From: Pseudarthrobacter sp. NamE5
Lineage (GTDB): Bacteria; Actinomycetota; Actinomycetes; Actinomycetales; Micrococcaceae
Assembly (NCBI RefSeq): GCF_005796225.1
Contig: NZ_VAHO01000001.1
Coordinates: 186,001 to 250,000, forward strand
Direction: 5' to 3'
DNA: 64,000 bases
The notes beneath the pieces are model-generated. The model did not search any database. It was not told where the DNA came from and worked only from the letters and a program-made list of their open reading frames with translations. The position numbers were made by a program, and so were the translations under genes. Numbering within the stretch: the stretch's first letter is position 1; every line of letters starts with the position of its first letter. Below are positions 17,583-28,830 of the stretch, piece by piece.

Positions 17583-18668
17583 ATGGTTCACCAAGTCAAG
17601 GCAGTCATTGCCAAGGAAAAAAACGCTCCGGCGTCAGTGGAGACCATCCTGGTGCCGGACCCGGGGCCGGGCGAGGCCCTGGTGGACATCCTTACCTGCG
17701 GCGTCTGCCACACAGACCTGCACTACAAGCAGGGCGGGATCAACGATGATTTCCCCTTCCTGCTGGGCCACGAAGCAACCGGTGTTGTCTCCGCCGTGGG
17801 TGACGGTGTCACCTCCATCACCCCCGGCGACCGGGTCATCCTGAACTGGCGTGCTGTCTGCGGTGAGTGCCGGGCCTGCGCCAAGGGCCAGCCGCAGTAC
17901 TGCTTCAACACCGCCAACGCCACCCAGAAAATGACCCTGGAGGACGGCACCGAACTTTCCCCCGCATTGGGCATCGGGGCCTTCGCCGAGAAAACCCTTG
18001 TCGCTGCCGGGCAGTGCACCAAGGTGGACCCCGGGGTGGACGCTGCTGCCGTCGGGCTGCTGGGCTGCGGTGTCATGGCCGGCATCGGCGCCGCGATCAA
18101 CACCGGCGAGGTCAAGCGTGGCGAGTCCGTGGCCGTGATCGGCTGCGGCGGCGTGGGCATCGCCGCGATCGCCGGGGCCAAGCTCGCCGGGGCCACCACC
18201 ATCATCGCGGTGGACATCGACGCCAACAAGGTGGAGATGGCCAGGTCCCTGGGTGCCACGCACGGCATCGACTCCAGCAACGAGGACCCGATCGAGGCCA
18301 TCCGGGCCCTCACGGGAGGGAACGGGGCCGATGTGGTGATTGACGCCGTTGGCCGTCCCGAAACCTACAAGCAAGCCTTCTACGCCCGCGATCTCGCCGG
18401 CCGCGTGGTCCTGGTGGGAGTCCCGACGCCGGAAATGCAGCTTGACCTGCCGCTGCTGGACGTCTTTGGCCGCGGCGGGTCCCTGAAGTCCTCCTGGTAC
18501 GGGGACTGCCTGCCCTCCCGCGACTTCCCCATGCTGGTCTCGCACTACAAGCAGGGCAACCTGGACCTGGACGCCTTCGTCTCCGAACGCATCACCATTG
18601 AGCAGGTGGAGGAAGCCTTCGACAAGATGCACGAGGGCAAGGTCCTGCGTTCGGTGGTGGAGCTCTAA
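17583..18668 (+). CDS. mscR: S-(hydroxymethyl)mycothiol dehydrogenase / S-nitrosomycothiol reductase
   Basis: A 361-aa zinc alcohol dehydrogenase that oxidises the formaldehyde-mycothiol adduct to S-formylmycothiol with NAD+. It can also reduce S-nitrosomycothiol in characterised actinobacterial relatives. Catalytic zinc ligands are visible: Cys42 (GVCHTD) and His63-Glu64 (GHEATG). The structural zinc Cys set is 93, 96, 99 and 107. The Rossmann motif [11 protein letters not shown] lies near residue 180. The length equals that of known mycothiol enzymes. The start at 17583 is preceded by AGGAAAGGAA; upstream codons look non-coding. The downstream hydrolase start overlaps its stop (TAATG), so the two are coupled. 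Here it likely removes formaldehyde released by betaine and sarcosine demethylation. Confidence 0.93.
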   Translation: MVHQVKAVIAKEKNAPASVETILVPDPGPGEALVDILTCGVCHTDLHYKQGGINDDFPFLLGHEATGVVSAVGDGVTSITPGDRVILNWRAVCGECRACAKGQPQYCFNTANATQKMTLEDGTELSPALGIGAFAEKTLVAAGQCTKVDPGVDAAAVGLLGCGVMAGIGAAINTGEVKRGESVAVIGCGGVGIAAIAGAKLAGATTIIAVDIDANKVEMARSLGATHGIDSSNEDPIEAIRALTGGNGADVVIDAVGRPETYKQAFYARDLAGRVVLVGVPTPEMQLDLPLLDVFGRGGSLKSSWYGDCLPSRDFPMLVSHYKQGNLDLDAFVSERITIEQVEEAFDKMHEGKVLRSVVEL

Positions 18669-19288
18669 TGGCGGTCACCATCGAGAACCTGGTCACCTCC
18701 GGCACGTTTTCGCTCGACGGCGGCACCTGGGATGTGGACAACAACGTGTGGATCGTGGGCGATGACAAGGAATGCGTGATCATCGATTCCCCGCACGACG
18801 CCACCGCGATCATCAACCAGATCGGTGACCGGAAGGTGCTGGCCATCCTCCAGACCCACGCGCACAACGACCACATCGGCGCCGCGCGAGAGGTTGCAGA
18901 GGCCGTGGGCGCCCCGATCTACCTGAACCCCGAGGACCTGGTCCTGTGGGAGCAGGTCTACCCGGATGCAAAGCCGGACCGGGAACTAACCGACGGTGAC
19001 GTCTTCGAGGTGGCTGGGGCCACCCTGCGGGCCATCCACACTCCCGGCCACTCCCCCGGTTCCACCTGCTTCTACCTTGAGAGCGAAGGAACGGTGTTCA
19101 CCGGGGACACGCTGTTCAACGGCGGTCCCGGCGCCACGGGCCGCTCCTACAGCGACTACCCCACCATCCTCACCTCCATCCGGGAACGGTTGCTCACCCT
19201 CCCGCCGGAGACTGTGGTCCGCACCGGGCACGGAGACAACACCACCATCGCGGCCGAGCAGGAAACCCTGGCCAAGGTCGCCCAGTAG
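18668..19288 (+). CDS. Metallo-beta-lactamase-fold hydrolase, likely S-formylmycothiol hydrolase
   Basis: A 206-aa MBL-fold enzyme with a complete binuclear zinc set: H64-x-H66-x-D68-H69 (THAHNDH), H128 (HTPGHSPGS), D147 (FTGDTLF) and H188 (RTGHGD). It is glyoxalase II-like in size. Its TAATG overlap with mscR makes it the obvious candidate to hydrolyse S-formylmycothiol to formate and mycothiol. Such neighbours have been proposed or shown to do this in mycobacteria (from memory). The assignment to that thioester is inference from gene order; general MBL hydrolase function is certain. A strong terminator follows 46 nt after the stop. Confidence 0.85.
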   Translation: MAVTIENLVTSGTFSLDGGTWDVDNNVWIVGDDKECVIIDSPHDATAIINQIGDRKVLAILQTHAHNDHIGAAREVAEAVGAPIYLNPEDLVLWEQVYPDAKPDRELTDGDVFEVAGATLRAIHTPGHSPGSTCFYLESEGTVFTGDTLFNGGPGATGRSYSDYPTILTSIRERLLTLPPETVVRTGHGDNTTIAAEQETLAKVAQ

Positions 19289-19334
19289 CAGGTCCTGCGG
19301 CAGGCTCAGCCGCAGGGGACAGAGTGCCAGCAGG

Positions 19335-19363
19335 GGCGCGCCGGGAGAGCCCGGCGCGCCTTT
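19335..19363 (+). terminator. Rho-independent terminator after mscR operon
   Basis: A perfect 11-bp GC stem (GGCGCGCCGGG and its complement), AGAG loop, then TTT. It ends the two-gene formaldehyde operon and separates it from the molybdoenzyme gene. Confidence 0.8.
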
Positions 19364-19405
19364 GCCGGGAATCGATCAATTTATGCCGGTAAGGAAGTTG
19401 GAACA

Positions 19406-21760
19406 ATGAAGTTCGGGAAACAGCCCGCCCCCGTGGAGGACATCAACGAGAACAACCTCGAAGTCCACAAACCCAAGACCGAGGCTGCCGGCGTCAAGGC
19501 CGTCATGGTCGCGCTCGAGCGCGCCGTGGCGCAGGCGGGCGTGACCCGCACCGCCCAGTCGCTGCTGCGGCTGAACCAGCGCGGCGGATTTGACTGCCCG
19601 GGCTGCGCCTGGCCGGAATCGGACAAGAAGCGCAAGGCCGCCGAATTCTGCGAAAACGGCGCCAAGGCAGTGGCCGAGGAAAACACCCTCCGCACCGTGG
19701 GCGCCGAGTTCTGGGCCAAGCACTCCATCGCCGAACTTTCCACCAAGACCGAGTACTGGCTGGGCAACCAGGGCCGCCTGAGCGAACCGGTGGTGATCCG
19801 CCCCGGCGACACCCACTACTCACCCATTTCCTGGGCCGAGGCATTCGAGCTGATCGGCGAGCACGTCCGGGCCACCACGGCAGACCGGTGCGTGTTCTAC
19901 ACCTCCGGGCGGACCGCGAACGAGACCGCGTTCATGTACCAGCTCTACGCCCGGGCCATCGGCACCAACAACCTGCCGGACTGCTCCAACATGTGCCACG
20001 AGTCCTCAGGTTCTGCCCTGAACCCCACGATCGGGATCGGCAAGGGCACCGTGTCCCTGGACGACATCCACGATTCCGAACTGATCTTCGTGGTGGGCCA
20101 GAACCCCGGAACCAACCACCCCCGCATGCTGTCCGCGCTTAAGGAATGCAAGGACAAGGGCGGCAAGGTGGTGGCCGTGAACCCGCTGCCCGAGGCCGGG
20201 CTGTTCAACTTCAAGGACCCGCAGACCGTCTCCGGCGTCGTCGGCGGCGGCACCCCGCTCGCTGACGAATACCTGCAGATCAAGGTCGGCGGGGACCTGG
20301 CGCTGTTCCAGGCCCTGGGCCACCTGCTCCTGGAAGCCGAAGAAGCCAACCCGGGGACCGTCGTCGACCACGCCTTCATCGCCGCGCAGACCGACGGGTT
20401 CGAGGCCTACCGCGAAGCCCGCCAGGAGCTGGACTGGGCCGAGACCGAAAAGGCCACCGGCCTCACCCGCGCCCAGATCGAGACCGTGGCCGGGATGCTC
20501 ATCAAGTCCAAGGCCTCTATTTTCTGCTGGGCGCTGGGTGTCACGCAGCAGCCGCACTCGGTGGACACCATCAAGGAAATGGTCAATGTCCTGCTGCTGC
20601 AGGGCAACTTCGGCAAGCCCGGCGCCGGCGCCTGCCCCGTCCGCGGGCACTCCAACGTCCAGGGCGACCGGACCATGGGCATCTGGGAAAAGCCCAAGGA
20701 AGGGCTCCTGGCAGCCCTGGACAACGAGTTCGGCATTACGTCACCGCGGCACCACGGCTACGACGCCGTGGAGGCCATGGAGGCCTTCGAACGCGACGAG
20801 GTGGACGTCTTCGTGTCCATGGGCGGGAACTTCTCCCTGGCCTGCTCAGACACCGAGATGCTCGAGGCGGGGATGCAGCGGATCGGGCTGACCGTGCACA
20901 TCTCCACCAAACCTAACCGCTCCCACATCGTCCACGGCCGCACCTCCCTGATCCTGCCCACCCTCGGCCGTACCGACAAGGACGACAAACACCCCAAGGG
21001 CGCCCAGTTCCTCTCCGTTGAGGACTCCATGTCCGTGGTCCACTCCACCCAGGGCCGCCTCACCCCGGTCTCCGAGCACCTGCTCGCCGAGCCGGTCATC
21101 GTCGCCCGCATGGCCGACGCCACCTTCGGCCCGGACCACCCGGTCAACTGGAAGGCCATGGCCGAGGACTACGACGTCATCCGGGACCACATCGAACGTG
21201 TCCTGCCCGGTTTCGAGGACTTCAACACCCGGGTCCGGACCAAAAACGGGTTCGTGCTGCCCAACCCGCCACGGGACACCCGCTCCTTCGCCACGGACAT
21301 CGGCCGCGGCCGGTTCACCGTCAGCCCGCTGGAATACCTCACCCCGCCCGCCGGGCACCTGGTGCTCCAGACCATCCGCAGCCACGACCAGTACAACACC
21401 ACCTACTACGGCCTGGACGACCGCTACCGTGGCATCTCCGGGGGCCGCCGCGTCATCCTCATCCACCCCGAAGACCTCGAAGAACTCGGGTACCAGGACC
21501 GCGACCTGGTGGACGTCATCAGCACCTTCGGCGGCCACGACCGCAAAGCCGACAAGTTCCGCCTCGTGGCCTACCCCACCGCCAAGGGCTGCGCCGCCGC
21601 CTACTTCCCTGAAGCCAACGTCCTGGTCCACAAAGACAACGTCGCCCGCGAATCCAACACCCCCGGCTTCAAAGCAATGTTTGTCCGCTTCGTCCCGCAC
21701 GTTGCCGAAACGTCGGGCGAGGTTGCATCCGAAGAACTGGAGCCTGCCGCAGCCAGGTAG
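19406..21760 (+). CDS. FdhF/YdeP-family molybdopterin oxidoreductase (formate dehydrogenase-like)
   Basis: A 784-aa molybdopterin-dependent enzyme of the YdeP/FdhF subgroup. Near residues 66-88 it has a CPGCAW segment followed by EFCENG, probably for an Fe-S cluster. The core has YTSGRTANE, NNLPDCSNMCHESSG (likely Mo-ligand region, near 190-200) and QNPGTNHPRM. It ends in a molydop-binding domain (about 660-770). There is no Tat signal, so it is cytoplasmic. Placed directly after the formaldehyde module, it most plausibly oxidises formate to CO2, completing dissimilation; genuine formate activity is not proven for this subgroup. No fdhD or electron-transfer subunit adjoins it. The ATG at 19406 follows AAGGAAG. 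Confidence 0.85.
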   Translation: MKFGKQPAPVEDINENNLEVHKPKTEAAGVKAVMVALERAVAQAGVTRTAQSLLRLNQRGGFDCPGCAWPESDKKRKAAEFCENGAKAVAEENTLRTVGAEFWAKHSIAELSTKTEYWLGNQGRLSEPVVIRPGDTHYSPISWAEAFELIGEHVRATTADRCVFYTSGRTANETAFMYQLYARAIGTNNLPDCSNMCHESSGSALNPTIGIGKGTVSLDDIHDSELIFVVGQNPGTNHPRMLSALKECKDKGGKVVAVNPLPEAGLFNFKDPQTVSGVVGGGTPLADEYLQIKVGGDLALFQALGHLLLEAEEANPGTVVDHAFIAAQTDGFEAYREARQELDWAETEKATGLTRAQIETVAGMLIKSKASIFCWALGVTQQPHSVDTIKEMVNVLLLQGNFGKPGAGACPVRGHSNVQGDRTMGIWEKPKEGLLAALDNEFGITSPRHHGYDAVEAMEAFERDEVDVFVSMGGNFSLACSDTEMLEAGMQRIGLTVHISTKPNRSHIVHGRTSLILPTLGRTDKDDKHPKGAQFLSVEDSMSVVHSTQGRLTPVSEHLLAEPVIVARMADATFGPDHPVNWKAMAEDYDVIRDHIERVLPGFEDFNTRVRTKNGFVLPNPPRDTRSFATDIGRGRFTVSPLEYLTPPAGHLVLQTIRSHDQYNTTYYGLDDRYRGISGGRRVILIHPEDLEELGYQDRDLVDVISTFGGHDRKADKFRLVAYPTAKGCAAAYFPEANVLVHKDNVARESNTPGFKAMFVRFVPHVAETSGEVASEELEPAAAR

Positions 21761-21790
21761 AGACAGCCGTTCAGGCCCCTAGAGGACGGC

Positions 21791-21836
21791 ATGACGACGG
21801 CGACATTCGGCAGGTGCCGGATGTCGCCGTCGTCAT
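21791..21836. terminator. Bidirectional terminator after the molybdoenzyme gene
   Basis: A perfect 16-bp stem (ATGACGACGGCGACAT and complement) around a 14-nt loop that itself can pair, followed by TTTG. It lies between convergent genes. Confidence 0.75.
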
Positions 21837-21873
21837 TTGTTCCTTGGCGCGCGCTGTGCCCGAGGTCCGCTGC

Positions 21874-22092
21874 CTAGATGGGGTTGTTCCCGTCCGGCTG
21901 CGCCTCGGGATCCAGGTCCTTGCCGTAACCGGTGGCCGACGCGAGGCCTGACACCTGCTGGCCGGCGTTAGTTTGTCCAGGCGTAAAACCGGGGTCGGGG
22001 CTGCCCTGGGGCTCACCCTCGGTCTCGGGCGCCACATCCTGCCTCAGGTGCTCGTCGGACGGAATGTTCTTGTAAACCTCTTCATCAGCCAT
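21874..22092 (-). CDS. Small acidic hydrophilic protein
   Basis: A 72-aa protein starting MADEEVYKNI, rich in Gly, Pro, Asp, Glu and Gln, predicted disordered, with no Cys or membrane segment. The frame runs upstream without a stop into the DUF222 remnant, but the composition change marks ATG 22092 as the start; the ribosome site is weak (TTGGA). Similar short proteins are common in Arthrobacter. Function unknown. Confidence 0.5.
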   Translation of the reverse strand: MADEEVYKNIPSDEHLRQDVAPETEGEPQGSPDPGFTPGQTNAGQQVSGLASATGYGKDLDPEAQPDGNNPI

Positions 22093-22231
22093 TCCAACAG
22101 CCAACCACTGAGCGAAGCCAAGGACAAGGGGCAGTCGCGGCACCGGCAAGGCTGTCAGATAAGCACCGTGGGCGCAGGGGCGCAGGAGTGAGGCCGGTCT
22201 GGTCCGGCTCTTGGATATTGCGCAGCGCCCA

Positions 22232-23127
22232 TCATGCCGGCGAGGCGTGCAGGAACCGGGCGTCGCTGTCACCTGCTTCGCTACCGTTGCCTGGTCTGTC
22301 TGTATGGAGGGTTGCACTGGTTCCGCTGGTGAGGATCGCTTCGGCGAATTTGTCGGTCCGGAGTTGGGTGAGGGTGCGGGCTTCGTTGGGTCCTTGTGCG
22401 GCCCGCGCAAGGGCGTTAAGGCGGTTCCAGCCTGCCAGCGCCTGGTCAGCGGGAAGGTAGGCCGAGAGCCATGCCATGCCGTCCTGGTCCGGCCGGCATT
22501 CCACCCTCCGGTCAGCGACCCCCTTGGCATGGCGCTTTTCAATGGATTCGGCGTGGTGGCTTCCCGCCAGGACCTGGCTTTGGCCTTGAACCGGTACGCC
22601 GGCATGTCCCCAATCGTCGCCGCCGCGGGCGGTTCAGGGGTGGCCGGGTCCAGGAAGTGGGCTTCCAGAGCGACGACCCCGGCCGGGTCCAGGGTTGCGG
22701 CCTCGTCCACCATGACCAGGGCGTGCTGCGAGGAGATCGTCCCGGACTGCAGTGCCGATAATGTCCGCGGCAACTCCTTGGTCAGCGCGTGTGACGCGGC
22801 CAGGAAGGAACCCGCTGCCCGCGGCCCCATGGCCAGGAGACAGCCGATTTCCGCCGCGACAGCCATCTCCTGCGCCTGCACCGGCATATCCGGCGCTTTG
22901 GTTTGGACGCTGTCCGCATACTTCGCGGCAGCACGGGCCTTTAGGCCTGCAAAACCGGCCTCCATCTCCCGCATGCCGGCAAGGATGTCCAGGCACCCAT
23001 CCGCCAGCCCCGCCAGTGAATCAGCAGCCGAGAAGGGCTCCAACCCACACCCATCCACCTCGGCATCAAGCACAGTAAGGGCAGCCTTGATTTCCTCAAA
23101 AGCCTTCGCCACCGCTGCCTGTCCCAT
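22232..23127 (-). pseudogene. DUF222 / HNH-endonuclease family gene, frameshifted and lacking HNH part
   Basis: From ATG 23127 the sequence encodes a DUF222 (13E12-type) domain: AEIGCLLAMG, ASHALTKELPRTLSALQSGTIS, HALVMVDEA, YRFKAKARSWRE. Near 22556-22563 the homology jumps to another frame, where HHAESIEKRHAKG, ADQALAGWNRLNALAR and TLTQLRTDKFAEAIL continue the domain and end at 22232. One base has been lost or gained in GGGAAGCC. The C-terminal HNH nuclease (expected about 150 residues later) is absent; the following sequence belongs to a different small gene. Intact family members are usually 450-550 aa. It is therefore a decayed copy. Confidence 0.75.
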
Positions 23128-23202
23128 AAACCCATCATGACAAGGGGGTACGACATTTAGGGTGCCGGACCGTTCAGCTTCGCGGGATGGCCTGCACACA
23201 TG

Positions 23203-23241
23203 AAAAACCGGGGGCCCCCTGTTCGGCGACCCCCGGTTTTT
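23203..23241 (-). terminator. Terminator of the betaine-demethylation operon
   Basis: A perfect 12-bp stem (AAAAACCGGGGG and complement) with a 15-nt loop. On the minus strand it ends in a T run, 19 nt after the dimethylglycine oxidase stop. Confidence 0.85.
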
Positions 23242-23259
23242 GGTTGGACAGGCTCGGCA

Positions 23260-25782
<2,523 letters not shown>

Positions 25783-25803
25783 TTAGCTTTGCGGGCGTTG
25801 GCG

Positions 25804-26733
25804 TTAGCGGAAGACGACGGTGCGGGTGTTGTTGAGCAGGACCCGGTGCTGGCAGTGCCACCTGACTGCGCGGGACAGTGCCTGCGATTCGGCGTCCCGG
25901 CCGACAGTGACCAGTGCATTCGGGTCCAGGCTGTGGTCCACCCGGAACACTTCCTGCTCGATGATCGGGCCCTCGTCCAGGTCTGCGGTGACATAGTGCG
26001 CGGTGGCGCCGATAAGCTTCACGCCGCGGTCATAGGCCTGGTGGTAAGGCTTGGCCCCCTTGAACCCGGGCAGGAAGGAATGGTGGATGTTGATGGCGCG
26101 GCCGCGGAGGGTCTGGCTGAGGCCGTCCGAGAGTACCTGCATGTAGCGGGCCAGGACCACCAGGTCTGCCTGGTACTCCTCCACCAGTTCCAGCAGGCGC
26201 GCCTCGGCCTGCGGCTTGGTGTCCGCTGTAACCGGGACGTGGATGAACGGCAGGCCGGCGGCTTCCGCCATGGGGCGGAGGTCCTCGTGGTTGGACACCA
26301 CGACGGCGATCTCCGCACCCAGGCTGCCGGCGCGCCAGCGGAAGATAAGGTCGTTGAGGCAGTGTCCGAACTTCGAGACCATCACCAGCACGCGCTGGGG
26401 GCGTCCGTCGTGGATGGCGAACTCCATGTCGAATTCATCGGCAATGGCGGCGAACTCGGCGCTGAGGCCTTCCGCGGAAACTTCCTTGTCTCCGGGAGTG
26501 AAGGCCGTGCGCAGGTAGAGCTTGCCGCTCATGTGGTCATCGAACTGCTGGTGTTCAACGATGTCGAAGCCGCGGTCAGCGAGGAATGCGGTGATGGCCC
26601 GGACGATTCCGGGGCGCTCCGGGCACGCAAGGGTGAGGACGTACTGTGCGGTGCCGGTACTGCGGACGCTGGGGACGGCGCCGGCTTCCGCCGTCGCGTT
26701 GCCGGCGGGACGGCCTTCGAGGACTGTGGTCAT
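25804..26733 (-). CDS. purU: Formyltetrahydrofolate deformylase
   Basis: A 309-aa enzyme that hydrolyses 10-formyl-THF to formate and THF. It has an N-terminal ACT domain (about residues 28-105) and a formyltransferase-fold domain with VSKFGHCLNDLIFRW, NIHHSFLPGFKGA and HYVTADLDEGPII, which carry the Asn, His and Asp active-site residues. It lies 36 nt upstream of dimethylglycine oxidase and 9 nt after the BCCT gene in the same operon. It probably regenerates free THF when demethylation floods the folate pool. The first 28 residues are a variable leader. A paralogue ends the sarcosine oxidase operon at 43452-44348. Confidence 0.95.
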   Translation of the reverse strand: MTTVLEGRPAGNATAEAGAVPSVRSTGTAQYVLTLACPERPGIVRAITAFLADRGFDIVEHQQFDDHMSGKLYLRTAFTPGDKEVSAEGLSAEFAAIADEFDMEFAIHDGRPQRVLVMVSKFGHCLNDLIFRWRAGSLGAEIAVVVSNHEDLRPMAEAAGLPFIHVPVTADTKPQAEARLLELVEEYQADLVVLARYMQVLSDGLSQTLRGRAINIHHSFLPGFKGAKPYHQAYDRGVKLIGATAHYVTADLDEGPIIEQEVFRVDHSLDPNALVTVGRDAESQALSRAVRWHCQHRVLLNNTRTVVFR

Positions 26734-26742
26734 GGTTTGCTC

Positions 26743-28683
26743 CTAGGGTGCTGGGGTGGGCTTGGTAGCGACGGCGGAATCCGCCGACATGGAATCAACT
26801 GCGGTGGAGCCGGTCGTACTGGAACCGCCAGGGCACGGCGTGTCCTCTGAACAGCGTTCACCGCATTCATGCTTGGTCACGAGGTCGAACTGGGCGCCGC
26901 CGTGCTGGTCCACGCCCGTGCGGATGGCGCGCTCCACCACCGAGTCCGCCAGCCGCCGTCGCAGGGACAGCGGATCCCGGCGCAGGTCCCTGACCAAGGC
27001 GAAACACAGCAGCAGCATGACCAGCACAAACGGCAGGGCCGCCACGATGGTGATGCGCTGGAGTCCCGACAGGGCTTCGGAGGGCTTGTCACCGCCGGCA
27101 AGCAGCATCACGGCGGCTACCGCTCCGGTGAGGAGGCCCCAGAAGATGACCAGGCCGCGCTTCGGCTCGGCGGAACCGTTGGAGCTCAGGGAGGACATCA
27201 CCAGGGATGCCGAGTCTGCGCCCGTGACAAAGAAGATCGCCACGAGGACCATGGCCAGGACAATGACCGCTCCGGTTAACCAGCCCGGCATGGACAGGTT
27301 GTTCACGAGGTCGAACAGTGCGCCGTCGAAGTCGATGGACGGTGTTCCGTCGGTCATGGCCACCAGTCCGGGCTGGTTGGCCGCGTCGGCGTCCTGCTGG
27401 ACCTTGAAGGCGGTTCCGCCGAAGATGCCGAACCAGAGGACGCTGACGATGCTGGGAACCAGCAGGACGCCGGTCACGAACTGGCGGATGGTGCGGCCGC
27501 GGCTGATCCGGGCAATGAACATGCCCACGAAGGGCGTCCATGATACCCACCAGGCCCAGTAGAAGATGGTCCAGCCGGACATCCAGGTGCGCAGGGCTTC
27601 GTCCCCCACGGCCTCGGTGCGGGATGCCATCGCGGCCAGGTCCCCGGCGTAGTCGCCCACGGCTGCCGGGATGAGGTTGAGGATGAAGAGCGTGGGCCCG
27701 GCGATGAAGACAATGAGCGCAAGGACCACTGCCAGGACCATGTTGATGTTGGACAGCCATTGGATGCCGCGGCTGATGCCGGACACCGCCGAGGCCACAA
27801 AGCAGGCGGTCAGGATGGCCACGATGGACACCAGGACAGGGGTGCCGATCTCACCGACCCAGCCGTTCGAAGTCAGGCCGCTGCCGATCTGGAGGGCACC
27901 CAGGCCGAGCGAGGCCGCCGTGCCGAAGAGCGTGGCGAAGATTGCCAGGATGTTGATGAACTTCCCCACCGGCCCTTCGACGGTCCTGATGCCGAAGAGT
28001 GACGTGAATGCTGCCGAAATCAGCTGCCTGCGGCCCAGGCGGTAGGTACCGTAGGCCATGGCGATTCCCACGACGGCGTACATGGCCCAAGGGTGAAGTG
28101 TCCAGTGGAAGATCGAGGTGGCCATGGCAGTCTGGATGGCCGCCGGCGTCCGTCCGTCAACGGTTCCCGGCGGCGGGGAGATGAAGTGGTAGAGCGGCTC
28201 GGCGACGCCGTAGAACATCAGGCCGATGCCCATGCCGGCCGCGAACATCATGGCAATCCATGAGACGGTCCGGAACTCGGGCTTTTCTCCGTCCTTGCCC
28301 AGCGGGATGTTGCCCCACTTGCCCAAGGCGAGCCACAGGACAAAAACGACAAACAATGAGGCCAGGACCATAAAGAGCCAGCCGGTGTACTCCATGACCC
28401 AGTCGAGGGCGAGCGTTGAGGTGGCGGACAGGCTGTCCCGGCCCAGGAAGCCCCAGGCAACAAAGGCCACGGCGAGGATGCCGGTGATGCCGAAGGTGAC
28501 CTTGTCCAGGGTGAGCTTTCGGTTCCGGCGTTCCGCCACAGCCTGCTCAGCGCGGGTCTGGCGGAGTTCCTGCATAATCTGTTCGGTGTTCTCCACCTCG
28601 GCCTCCGCGTTGTGGTTGGCGGGCTGGAGATCTGGTTCGGCCCGGACGTCATTGTCCGGGCGGATATCGCTGTTCAAAGCCAT
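26743..28683 (-). CDS. BCCT-family glycine betaine (choline/carnitine) transporter
   Basis: A 646-aa sodium- or proton-coupled importer with 12 predicted membrane helices and about 60 hydrophilic residues at each end. Family hallmarks are MMFAAGMGIGLMFYGVAEPL near residue 150 and the Trp-rich box YWAWWVSWTPFVGMFIARISRGR near residues 370-395, which forms the aromatic cage for trimethylammonium groups. The helix 3 segment GMGIG keeps the glycines of betaine-type members. The C-terminal Cys/Gly-rich tail (HECGERCSEDTPC) is unusual. Its position in the gbcAB-dmg operon points to glycine betaine or dimethylglycine uptake for catabolism more than for osmoprotection. Confidence 0.92.
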   Translation of the reverse strand: MALNSDIRPDNDVRAEPDLQPANHNAEAEVENTEQIMQELRQTRAEQAVAERRNRKLTLDKVTFGITGILAVAFVAWGFLGRDSLSATSTLALDWVMEYTGWLFMVLASLFVVFVLWLALGKWGNIPLGKDGEKPEFRTVSWIAMMFAAGMGIGLMFYGVAEPLYHFISPPPGTVDGRTPAAIQTAMATSIFHWTLHPWAMYAVVGIAMAYGTYRLGRRQLISAAFTSLFGIRTVEGPVGKFINILAIFATLFGTAASLGLGALQIGSGLTSNGWVGEIGTPVLVSIVAILTACFVASAVSGISRGIQWLSNINMVLAVVLALIVFIAGPTLFILNLIPAAVGDYAGDLAAMASRTEAVGDEALRTWMSGWTIFYWAWWVSWTPFVGMFIARISRGRTIRQFVTGVLLVPSIVSVLWFGIFGGTAFKVQQDADAANQPGLVAMTDGTPSIDFDGALFDLVNNLSMPGWLTGAVIVLAMVLVAIFFVTGADSASLVMSSLSSNGSAEPKRGLVIFWGLLTGAVAAVMLLAGGDKPSEALSGLQRITIVAALPFVLVMLLLCFALVRDLRRDPLSLRRRLADSVVERAIRTGVDQHGGAQFDLVTKHECGERCSEDTPCPGGSSTTGSTAVDSMSADSAVATKPTPAP

Positions 28684-28830
28684 GTCAAGTCCTTTGGTTT
28701 GAATTCATGGGCGTTGTACTCCGGCGTCCCCAGACCGGGCGGAAGGTTGAACTTCCTTGGATTCAGTTCTTAGAGTCGGCTTCGCTTTGAGCGGTTTCGG
28801 CTGCGCCTTGACAGTGGGCCGGAACAGGGG

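Noticed and set aside
28741-28756. GGAAG-N6-CTTCC dyad upstream of the BCCT gene
   Set aside because: Arms of only 5 bp inside an operon; too weak to call.
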